Source: Streptomyces sp. NA04227
GTDB taxonomy: Bacteria; Actinomycetota; Actinomycetes; Streptomycetales; Streptomycetaceae
Length of the DNA stretch: 64,000 nucleotides
Assembly: GCF_013364195.1 (NCBI RefSeq)
Contig: NZ_CP054918.1
Span: 7,367,001 to 7,431,000 of the forward strand
Reading direction: 5' to 3'
Position 1 is the first letter of the stretch. Each line of letters begins with the position of its first letter. Below the pieces are notes generated by a model. It did no database searches and was not told the origin of the DNA. It was given only the letters and a program-made list of their open reading frames with translations. This document shows positions 27,116 through 33,927 of the stretch, piece by piece. A program made the position numbers and the translations under genes.

Positions 27116-27319
27116 ATGGCTTCCGCGGCCAAGAGCACCCGCGTCGGCCTGGCAGTGGTCGACGGCGTTGCAACGATCACCCTCGACGGTCCCTCGAACC
27201 ACATTGCGCTTGACGAGAGCACCGCTGCGGCGCTGGTCGTCGATCTACATGCCGCGGCCTCGGGCCATGCGCTGCTCTCCGTCGGCCTCGTCCGACTGGA
27301 AGCCTGCGGCCTCGGCTGA
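27116..27319 (+). pseudogene. Truncated enoyl-CoA hydratase family gene (67-codon remnant)
   Basis: The first about 50 residues are a good crotonase N-terminus (RVGLAVVDGVATITLDGPSN, then ALDESTAAALVVDLHAA). The frame then passes into unrelated sequence and stops after residue 67. All catalytic parts are missing, so the gene is a remnant of an internal or 3' deletion. It still directly follows a good promoter with almost no 5' leader, and may now serve only as the leader of the operon. Confidence 0.7.
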
Positions 27320-27388
27320 CCCGAACCGACACGGATCCGGGCACGCAGCGCGTTGCCGCGACTCATACATCGAATGCGAGGAATCTTC

Positions 27389-28480
27389 ATGACCACGATC
27401 GCGCTGCTGCCCGGTGACGGGATAGGGCAGGAGATCCTGGAAGGCCCCGTCGCCTTCCTGAAGGAGCTGGCGGCAGAAGGCCTGCCGATCACCCTCACCG
27501 AGCCGCTGCCCTACGGAACCACCGGATGGATCGAGACCGGATCCGTCCTGCCGCCGGTCACCGTCGAGGCGTGCAAGAGCTCCGACGTCATCCTCAGTGG
27601 CGCCGTCGGAACTCACCCCGGTGTCTCCGCCACGGAATGTCCACGGCCCGAGGCAGCCCTCGGCCAGCTGCGCCAGATGTTCGACCTGCGGCTCAGCATC
27701 CGCACAGTCTGGGCCCCCGGTCGCGACGAGATGACCATCGTCCGCAACATCGTCGGGGGCGCGTATGTCGGTCCCGACCACCGCATCGAGAGCGACGGCA
27801 CCACCGAAGCCGTCGACGAGATCCGCCTCAGCCCGATGCGGATCCGCGAGGTCCTCCAGACCGCAGCCGACTTCGCCGCCCTGGTGCCCGGCCGCCGCTA
27901 CGTCAGCGTCGACAAGCAGAGCGTCTTCGCCACCTCCCGGCTGTGGCGAAGGATCGCCACCCAGGTCGCACAGGAGCGAGACGTCTCGTTCGAGCACCTG
28001 TACGTCGACAGAGCCGCCTTTGAGCTCGCACGCGGAGAGCGCTTCCCCGCCGTGCTGGCGACCGAAGGCATCTTCGGCGACATCCTCAGCGACATCGCCA
28101 GCGCCTGCGCGGGATCGCCGGCACTGTGCGGATCGGCGACCGTCAGCCCCGACCGCAAGTTCGGGCACGGCGCGACCGGCCTCTTCGAGCCCGCACACGG
28201 GTCCTCGCCCCATCGCACGGGCAGCCGACGGTCCAACCCCACAGGAGCCTGGCTCGCGCTCGCCGCGCTCGCCGACTGGTGCCCCGACCTTCAGCCCCTC
28301 GGCCTGGCATCCGTCATCCGCGCGGGCCTGGAGGAGGTCTACGCATCCGGCGTGCGCACGTACGACGTCGCTGACGCCGGTACGCCCGCAGTCGACCTGG
28401 ACGAGTTCAACGCACAGGTCATCTCCACACTCCGCCGACTTCGAACCGAGACTGCTCCCGCCCCCGAGCACGCCAACTGA
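27389..28480 (+). CDS. Isocitrate/isopropylmalate dehydrogenase family protein
   Basis: A 363-residue beta-decarboxylating dehydrogenase homologue. It begins MTTIALLPGDGIGQEI, the family start. The catalytic lysine is likely in SVDKQSVFATSRLW; a divalent-metal aspartate cluster is in EGIFGDILSDIAS; the nucleotide loop is EPAHGSSPHRTG, where true isopropylmalate dehydrogenases read EPVHGSAPDIAG. The usual GYFG segment is AYVGPDHR. It is therefore a divergent member acting on a 2-hydroxy or 3-hydroxy acid, perhaps tartrate- or malate-like. The ATG at 27389 follows GCGAGGAATCTTC. No leucine genes are near; the context is catabolic. Confidence 0.85.
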   Translation: MTTIALLPGDGIGQEILEGPVAFLKELAAEGLPITLTEPLPYGTTGWIETGSVLPPVTVEACKSSDVILSGAVGTHPGVSATECPRPEAALGQLRQMFDLRLSIRTVWAPGRDEMTIVRNIVGGAYVGPDHRIESDGTTEAVDEIRLSPMRIREVLQTAADFAALVPGRRYVSVDKQSVFATSRLWRRIATQVAQERDVSFEHLYVDRAAFELARGERFPAVLATEGIFGDILSDIASACAGSPALCGSATVSPDRKFGHGATGLFEPAHGSSPHRTGSRRSNPTGAWLALAALADWCPDLQPLGLASVIRAGLEEVYASGVRTYDVADAGTPAVDLDEFNAQVISTLRRLRTETAPAPEHAN

Positions 28481-28669
28481 CATGACCCGCAACGCACTGG
28501 CGCGAGCCGGCACAGCAGCACATGTGCGCGGACGCGGTGCTCTGGGCGGTGGAAGACCGGCCGCAGCTCCAGCACCGTTCTGAGCGACGGTGACAGCGGC
28601 GACCTGTAGCGCGACTAGCGAAACGATGTGCCGTTAAGCGGCACGCGATGGAAGAAGGATGGAATCCTC

Positions 28670-29809
28670 ATGATTGATGGGCTGACCTTTTCGGACAACG
28701 ACCAGATGGCTCGCCTCACGACGAATATGCGGGACTACGCATCCACGGTTCGTGAGAACTTGCGCGATGCCACGCGAAATGGCTACTTCCCCGTGGAAAT
28801 CTATCGGGAGATGGGTGCGCGTGGCTGGCTCGCGCCCTTCGTTCCCGCCTCAGACGGTGGGATAGGCGGTGGAGTGGCGGAATACTGTGCCATTGCGGAG
28901 GAGGTCGCCTTCTCGGGGCTCGTCAGCCCGCAGATCGCCATTCAGGGGCAGCGGTGGCTTCTCGACTGGGGCACGGCAGCTCAGAAAGATCGGTACCTCG
29001 GCCCGATCTCACGCGGTGAGATCGTCTTCTCGGAGTCCATCTCCGAGCCCGGCGTGGGCTCTTCACTGAAGGAAATGCGGGCCACTGCGCGCCGTGACGG
29101 CACGGACTGGATCCTTCAGGGACGCAAGACCCACGTGAACCTCGGTCATCAGTCGGACGTGACCTTGATGTACGCGATCGCCGAGGAGGGGCTGACCGCC
29201 TTCCTGGTGGACACGAACTTGCCGGGATTCAGCTCGCGCGAGACGGCCCCGATCGGTGGACGCATGTTGCCGACGGCCGACATGGTGTTCGACGACGTCC
29301 GTGTGCCGGAGAGCGCCGTGCTGGGCAAGGCCGGCGACGGTATGAGCACCTTCTTCAGCACCTTCAACATCAGCCGCCTGGGCAACGCCTCCGAGGCCAT
29401 CGGCGCTGCCCGCCGTGCTCTGAGTCTCGCCGTGACGTACGCCAAGGGACGGCAGGTCGGCACCCATCACGTCACGGACTTCCAGGGCATCCAGTGGATC
29501 CTGGCCGATCGCTTCTCTGATCTGTACGCCGCCTCGCTGGTGCGCGACAGGGCAGCCGCGCAGGCCGACGCGGGCCATGATCCGGCCTTTGAGACATCTC
29601 TGGCCAAGAAGCTCGCCATCGAGGCCGCGGAGCTCACCACAACCGACGTCTTCGCGCTGACCGGGGGACACGGCCTCTACTTCGAAGAGGAGTTCGGCCA
29701 GCTCATGCATGACGTCAAGGTGCTGCGGATCGGCGGCGGATCCCTCGAGGTGCTGCGCAACTACGTGGCGCGATGTGTGCTGCGCTCGCCGGCGGAGGTC
29801 GGACTGTGA
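28670..29809 (+). CDS. Acyl-CoA dehydrogenase
   Basis: A 379-residue flavoenzyme. FAD/substrate motifs: IVFSESISEPGVGSSLKEM, WILQGRKTHVNLGHQSDVTL, and LPTADMVFDDVRVPES. Near the C-terminus RIGGGSLEVLRNYVA carries the glutamate in the position of the usual catalytic base, so it looks active by itself, unlike the pair at 12938-15012. The ATG at 28670 is used; an in-frame GTG at 28628 lies upstream. It sits 190 bases after the isopropylmalate-dehydrogenase-like gene and overlaps the CoA ligase gene by four bases. Confidence 0.9.
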   Translation: MIDGLTFSDNDQMARLTTNMRDYASTVRENLRDATRNGYFPVEIYREMGARGWLAPFVPASDGGIGGGVAEYCAIAEEVAFSGLVSPQIAIQGQRWLLDWGTAAQKDRYLGPISRGEIVFSESISEPGVGSSLKEMRATARRDGTDWILQGRKTHVNLGHQSDVTLMYAIAEEGLTAFLVDTNLPGFSSRETAPIGGRMLPTADMVFDDVRVPESAVLGKAGDGMSTFFSTFNISRLGNASEAIGAARRALSLAVTYAKGRQVGTHHVTDFQGIQWILADRFSDLYAASLVRDRAAAQADAGHDPAFETSLAKKLAIEAAELTTTDVFALTGGHGLYFEEEFGQLMHDVKVLRIGGGSLEVLRNYVARCVLRSPAEVGL

Positions 29810-31299
29810 TCGAGAACCTGGCCCAACTGATCGAGTATCGGCGCGAGCGCTCTCCACGGCAGAGCTTCGGCGTCGCAGGGAGTCATCGACCGTTCGAGGA
29901 GGTCGCCGACCGAGCTGCGGGATTCGCTGAGATCCTCTCGGCACATGGCCTTGGCCGCGGCACACGGGTCGCGTTGATCGGCCGCAACTCACTGGCGTAC
30001 CTGACGGCATGGGTCGGCCTCCAGTTGGCAGGCGCCGAAGCGGCGCTCGTCAATTCGACGTACGCCGACGACATGCTGGAGCAGATGCTGACGAACCTCG
30101 GGGTGGACGGCGTCGTGGTGGCCGACGTCAATCCCGTGCTCCGGCCCTGGTCCGGCACCGACCGCTACATCGATGCCTCACAGCTCGCCCACGGAACCGT
30201 GGTCGCCGGGGAGGCCGTCCTGACCGTCCCCGACCCTGTCGGAACCATGCCTGGGACGGGACGTGCTTCCTCTGACCTCGCGGGCTTCATCCACACCTCG
30301 GGCACCACCGGGCTGCCGAAGTTCTGTGCACTGAGCCACGAGTATCACCTCAGTCTCGGCCGCTTTATCGCCGACATGATGACGATCGGGCCTGACGACA
30401 CGGTCTTCGCTCCCCTGCCCCTGTTCCACATCAACCCGCTCGGATACGGGATCGTGGGCGGACTCGTTGCTGGAGCGAACGCCCTGAGCGCTCCGCGATT
30501 CTCTGCGAATGCCTTTTGGACCCAAGTCAGGGACGAGGGTGTCACTGCGGCGATCCTTCACATCCCTCCTGTCGAGATCCTGAAGAAGAGGGCCACCCGC
30601 GAGGACGCACAAGGCCACCGTCTGCGCGTGGTCTTCGGTGCTGACGCGGAGTTCATGGAGCGCTTCCAGATACCTGTCGGGCTGTCGGGTTACGGATCCA
30701 CGGAGGCGGCCGGGCTCACGCACTCCCGGGTCTGGCGTCGAGGCGAGGTGCCGGACGACGGGGCGCCCCTGAGAAGGTATGCCGGCGAGGCCAGACACGA
30801 CGTGGAGTGGCGCCTTGCCGAGGACGGCGAGATCCAAGTGCGTGGGCGGCGCCCGCATGTCCTCTTCGACGGCTATCAGGTCGGCGACCAACTCACGTCC
30901 GTTGTGGACGAGGACGGCTGGTTCTCCACGGGAGATCTTGGCTCGCTCGACCCGGGCGGCGGTCTGGTCTTCCGTGAGCGGCGTGCTGAGTCCATCCGCG
31001 TCAAGGGCGAGTTCGTGCCCATCGACATGGTCGAGAAGGAGCTCTCCGACGTTCCGGGCCTGGCCGACTTCGCGCTGTGGAAAATCGAGGGTGACCTGCA
31101 GGACGACCAGGTCGTCCTGTACACCGAGGGTGCGCTGGTCGACCTCGACGTACTGCGGGCTGTGAGCGGTTCCCTCCCCGCCTTCATGCGGCCGGCCTAC
31201 CTGATCCGGGTCGAGCAGCTTCCGCGAGACGAGGGTGTGGGAAAGGTCCGGAGGCGCCAGCTCCCGGATCTGGCCGAACTCGAGAGGATTGCGCTGTGA
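29806..31299 (+). CDS. AMP-forming acyl-CoA ligase
   Basis: A 497-residue member of the acyl-adenylate superfamily. The AMP-binding loop is FIHTSGTTGLPKFCALSHEY, the A5 motif is LSGYGSTEAAGLTHS, and the hinge region is DEDGWFSTGDLGSLDPGG followed by RAESIRVKGEFVP; the final catalytic lysine is in DEGVGKVRRRQL. It starts at GTG, overlapping the dehydrogenase stop (GTGA), with GGAGG upstream. It should activate the acid oxidised by the neighbouring dehydrogenase. Its substrate is unknown; the active-site region does not match the long-chain type at the window start. Confidence 0.92.
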   Translation: MIENLAQLIEYRRERSPRQSFGVAGSHRPFEEVADRAAGFAEILSAHGLGRGTRVALIGRNSLAYLTAWVGLQLAGAEAALVNSTYADDMLEQMLTNLGVDGVVVADVNPVLRPWSGTDRYIDASQLAHGTVVAGEAVLTVPDPVGTMPGTGRASSDLAGFIHTSGTTGLPKFCALSHEYHLSLGRFIADMMTIGPDDTVFAPLPLFHINPLGYGIVGGLVAGANALSAPRFSANAFWTQVRDEGVTAAILHIPPVEILKKRATREDAQGHRLRVVFGADAEFMERFQIPVGLSGYGSTEAAGLTHSRVWRRGEVPDDGAPLRRYAGEARHDVEWRLAEDGEIQVRGRRPHVLFDGYQVGDQLTSVVDEDGWFSTGDLGSLDPGGGLVFRERRAESIRVKGEFVPIDMVEKELSDVPGLADFALWKIEGDLQDDQVVLYTEGALVDLDVLRAVSGSLPAFMRPAYLIRVEQLPRDEGVGKVRRRQLPDLAELERIAL

Positions 31300-32114
31300 G
31301 CGGCTTCATCGACTTCCATGTGCACTCCGGCCCGAGCTTGATGCCGCGCCACCACGACGACCACGAGATCAGGTCGGTGGTCGAGGGCGCCGGAGTTGAG
31401 CGCTTCGTGCTCAAGGCGCACGAGGGATCGACTGCCGAACGCGCCACCCTCGTGGGAGGCGGCGCAATCGGCTCGATCGTGCTCAACTCACCGGTAGGCG
31501 GCGCGAACCCGGATGCCGTCGCGGTCGCGAGCCAACTTGGCGCCCGGGTGATCTGGATGCCCACCATCTCGGCTGAGGCACACATCCGCGGCTCCGGCCG
31601 GCCGGAGACCAGCGTCCACCAGCACCTCACCTTCAAGCCAGTGCCGGTCTGTCCTGATGGTGTGCTCCTTGAGGAGTGGTACGACGTCCTCGATCTCGTC
31701 GCCCGTGACGACCTCGTCCTTGCGTCTGGACACATCGCAATCGATGAGGCTGTTGAGGTCTTCACCGAGGCCCGGCGCCGGGGCGTGCAGCGGTTCCTGG
31801 TCAACCATCCCCTCCTCGGCCCTCTTGGCTGGAGGCGGGAGCACTTCGCGGTTCTGGCGGAACTGGGCGCCTACATCGAGGTGGGAGTCCTCGCCGATCA
31901 TGTCGAGGTCGGCGTCACCGGACACACCGCGACCTCGGTAATTGCGGCGGGCTATCCCGAGGAACTGCTGATCTTCGGCAGCGACCTGGGGCATCGATCA
32001 TTTCCCGATGCCGACCCCGGTATCGCCGACTGGGTCGCCGCCGCGGAGCCGCTCCTCGGCACCCGGAAACTTGACCGCATCATGACCGCCAACGGCGAGG
32101 AGCTCCTGTCGTGA
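31296..32114 (+). CDS. DUF6282-type metal-dependent hydrolase
   Basis: A 272-residue protein of the amidohydrolase-like DUF6282 group. The N-terminal metal motif is FIDFHVHSGPSLMPR. Further likely ligands are histidines in LKAHEG, ASGHIAIDE and VNHPLLG, and an aspartate in FGSDLGHRSFPD. The start is GTG, overlapping the CoA ligase stop by four bases. In an acyl-CoA catabolic operon it might open a ring or hydrolyse an amide or lactone, but no reaction is established that I know of. It is the last intact gene before a broken crotonase. Confidence 0.82.
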   Translation: MSGFIDFHVHSGPSLMPRHHDDHEIRSVVEGAGVERFVLKAHEGSTAERATLVGGGAIGSIVLNSPVGGANPDAVAVASQLGARVIWMPTISAEAHIRGSGRPETSVHQHLTFKPVPVCPDGVLLEEWYDVLDLVARDDLVLASGHIAIDEAVEVFTEARRRGVQRFLVNHPLLGPLGWRREHFAVLAELGAYIEVGVLADHVEVGVTGHTATSVIAAGYPEELLIFGSDLGHRSFPDADPGIADWVAAAEPLLGTRKLDRIMTANGEELLS

Positions 32115-32480
32115 ACCACCCGTAGGACGCGCTGCTGGTCGGGCACCGCGACAACGGCGTAGTGGTGCTCACGATGACCGCCCCGAGGTGCGCAGTGTCA
32201 TCTCGGACGAACCGCTGCTCTCGCTGACGGACGCATTCGACGGCGGAGGGCTACCGCCGTGGAATGCACCGGCTGATCGCAGCCGTGTTCGGTGCAGGCG
32301 TTCCGACCATCGCGGCCGTCAACGGCCGTGCGATGGGCACAGGCCTCGACCTCGCGCTCGCCTGCGACATCCGGCTTCACGACGCGGCGGTAACGCTGGC
32401 CGACCACATCGCAGACAACACCCCACCCGCAGTGCGCTACACGAAGCGACTGCTTGGGCAGCCCGTCCCCACGCTCGCCA
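32111..32480 (+). pseudogene. Degraded enoyl-CoA hydratase family gene
   Basis: It begins with GTG overlapping the preceding stop (GTGA), as in the rest of the operon, but has a TAG at codon 5. Family fragments follow in different frames: ALLVGHRDNGVVVLTM near 32130, then GVPTIAAVNGRAMGTGLDLA and LACDIRLHDAAV near 32300-32390, then the near-C-terminal ADHIADNTPPAVRYTKRLLG joined directly. The segment with the catalytic glutamates is deleted. The gene is not functional. It shows that the operon once had a crotonase at each end. Confidence 0.8.
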
Positions 32481-32483
32481 AGC

Positions 32484-32570
32484 ATGCTGGAACTCGCGGC
32501 GGTTGGCGAGGTCGTACTCCTCGGGGAAGCGGCAGCGGTAGTACGTCGTCTTGCCGGAGTCGTACGCCAA
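32484..32570 (-). pseudogene. Fragment of serine-recombinase zinc-ribbon region
   Basis: On the minus strand TTYYRCRFPEEYDLANRR resembles the zinc-ribbon segment of actinobacterial large serine recombinases. It is only about 29 residues and is inverted relative to the C-terminal fragment next to it. TACGACTCCGGCAA occurs in inverse in both fragments (about 32549-32563 and 32625-32638), which suggests a rearrangement between these copies. Confidence 0.5.
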
Positions 32571-32645
32571 GCGGAGCCCGCGGACAAGGCGGAGATCTAC
32601 CGCAAGCTCGGGCCCGCTCCCACCTACGACTCCGGCAAATAGAAA

Positions 32646-32675
32646 GTGCTGGTTGAGATGAATCTCAACCAGCAC
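32646..32675 (-). terminator. tRNA-Leu terminator
   Basis: A perfect 14-bp inverted repeat (GTGCTGGTTGAGAT and complement) with a 2-base centre, 30 bases past the tRNA 3' end. On the minus strand it is followed by TTTCTATTT, as in an intrinsic terminator. It overlaps the recombinase remnant. Confidence 0.75.
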
Positions 32676-32700
32676 TCTGCGACAACCCGTGGGCTACCAG

Positions 32701-32719
32701 TGAGTGTCCGAGGGGGGAC
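32701..32719 (+). repeat. Putative attR at tRNA-Leu 3' end
   Basis: TGAGTGTCCGAGGGGGGAC; 18 of 19 bases match 9906-9924 in the same orientation. It covers the acceptor strand and part of the T-arm of tRNA-Leu. Confidence 0.6.
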
Positions 32720-32789
32720 TTGAACCCCCACGCCCGATAAAGGGCACTAGCACCTCAAGCTAGCGCGTCTGCCATTCCGCCACCCGGAC
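32705..32789 (-). tRNA. tRNA-Leu (anticodon GAG)
   Basis: An 85-nt class II tRNA. The acceptor stem GTCCGGG pairs with CTCGGAC (one G-U). The D-arm region is GGCGGAATGGCAGACGCG, the anticodon stem-loop GCTAGCTTGAGGTGCTAG has anticodon GAG, the variable arm TGCCCTTTATCGGGCG is long as in leucine tRNAs, and the T-arm is GGGGGTTCAAGTCCCCC. Discriminator A73; CCA is not encoded. It reads CUC and CUU leucine codons. Its 3' end seems to have been used as an integration site. Confidence 0.96.
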
Positions 32790-33023
32790 AAGGTGTCTGT
32801 CGACCGGCCGGAGCCTTGCCCCGCGGCGACACGGACAACAATACCAAGCTTTCGGAGTGCCTCTCACCTCACATATCCGCCCGCCCGTGCGGTGGTCGGG
32901 ACGTCGATGGGTGGCTGTGGGGGACGTCCTGGGGTGCCCAGTGAGCGGGTGGTCGCGGAGGGTGTGCGGCGGGGATGCGGGCGGTGGAATCCGGTCGCCA
33001 CTTGGCATTTACCTGTCAAGCAT

Positions 33024-33035
33024 TGGCATATGCCA
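33024..33035. promoter_or_regulatory. Palindrome TGGCATATGCCA
   Basis: A perfect 12-bp palindrome, 126 bases upstream of the MmyB-domain gene; TTGGCAT is also repeated at 33003-33009. It is a possible operator for that or another regulator. Apart from this, the gap 32790-33161 shows nothing I recognise. Confidence 0.35.
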
Positions 33036-33161
33036 CGATGATTGTGAAGGCAACAAGCCCGCGTTCGTGGGTACATGACGAGGGATCCGGCATCGCACGC
33101 TCCTTCCGGCGGTGGAGTCCGGCGCGACAGGAACACGGCCCGCAAGGGGAGTGACGACCCG

Positions 33162-33842
33162 ATGGCACACCAGGCACCAGGTCCGTGGCCGGCGCCGCAG
33201 TCGGTGCCCTCGGACATCGGTCTGCGCGCCTATCTCAAGGACTGTGCGGCACTGCTCGACTCCGTACCGCACCCCTCGCTCGTCTTCGACCGGCGCTGGG
33301 ACGTGGTTCTCGCCAATCCCGCCTTCGACGCCCTCTTCGCGGGGGTGCGGCTCTGGCCGGGTGCCATGCCCCGCGAGAACTTTCTGCGCTTCGTGCTCTT
33401 CCATCCCGACGCGGACTCGGTGCTCCTGGAACGTGAGTCCCTGTGGTGCCTGCCGATGCTCGCGAACTTCGCTCGGGCCTTGGAGCGTGACGGCGAGGAC
33501 GACGGCCTGAAGTCCGTCCGTGGTGCCATCGCGGACGACCCGATCATGGAGGCGGCCTACGTGCACGGGCTCCCGCACTGGATCCGTGCCGTCGGCGAGG
33601 GTGGCCTCGAACATGACGGCGCCGTACGTCCCGTTCAGCATCCGGACCCGCGCTGGGGGCGCACCTTCTGCCGGGTCGTCGGGGACACCCCGCGCACCCT
33701 CGAAGCGCTGGGCTACACCCGGCTCACCTTCGTCCTGCGGGAGACCCCGCGACGCCCCCGGCCGCTCGCGGACCGGCGTGCGGGACGTCAACTGCGCCAC
33801 CGGGCAGGGCACTTGACCGCGGTTCCGCTGTCCGAGGTGTAA
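33162..33842 (+). CDS. MmyB-like ligand-binding (PAS-like) domain protein without helix-turn-helix
   Basis: A 226-residue cytoplasmic protein. The part LLDSVPHPSLVFDRRWDVVLANPAFDALF (read here as LLDSVPHPSLVFDRRW and VVLANPAFDALF) and PRENFLRFVLFHPDA match the ligand-binding half of MmyB/XRE regulators, which normally follow an N-terminal helix-turn-helix. Here only about 20 residues precede it, so DNA binding is unlikely. The ATG at 33162 has GGGGAG 11 bases upstream. An in-frame upstream ATG at 33075 adds only a basic tail. Possibly a ligand-binding partner or a regulator that lost its DNA-binding part. Confidence 0.78.
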   Translation: MAHQAPGPWPAPQSVPSDIGLRAYLKDCAALLDSVPHPSLVFDRRWDVVLANPAFDALFAGVRLWPGAMPRENFLRFVLFHPDADSVLLERESLWCLPMLANFARALERDGEDDGLKSVRGAIADDPIMEAAYVHGLPHWIRAVGEGGLEHDGAVRPVQHPDPRWGRTFCRVVGDTPRTLEALGYTRLTFVLRETPRRPRPLADRRAGRQLRHRAGHLTAVPLSEV

Positions 33843-33927
33843 CCGGAGTGCGGGTGTCCGTATCGCTTGCCCGAATCAATACCGGGGGCCCGGTCCGGGG
33901 TGTGCCGTTGCCGGGTACTGTGCCCGG

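Larger units (their letters stand above)
9906..32719. mobile_element. Putative integrated genomic island at tRNA-Leu (degenerate)
   Basis: The 15 bases TGAGTGTCCGAGGGG occur at 9906 and at 32701. With one mismatch the match extends to 18 of 19 bases. The right copy is the 3' end of tRNA-Leu; the left copy is in an intergenic gap with no tRNA. This is the geometry left when an element integrates at a tRNA 3' end: the intact tRNA at one end, a short duplicate at the other. Inside the right edge lies the C-terminus of a recombinase whose last codons overlap the repeat. The enclosed 22.8 kb holds regulators, transporters and catabolic operons, with pseudogenes near the right end. No conjugation or replication genes remain. 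The repeat is seen directly; the integration history is inferred. Confidence 0.6.
32552..32723 (+). pseudogene. C-terminal remnant of a site-specific recombinase running into tRNA-Leu
   Basis: The plus strand reads VVRQAEPADKAEIYRKLG, then TYDSGK, a TAG at 32640-32642, then in the same frame KVLVEMNLNQHSATTRG and finally LPVSVRGGT and TGA at 32721. The first part resembles the C-terminal end of actinobacterial recombinases. The last codons VSVRGGT are made by the repeat shared with 9906. An integrase gene ending inside its own attachment site is a common design. N-terminal catalytic domains are gone, so the element cannot excise by itself. Confidence 0.55.
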
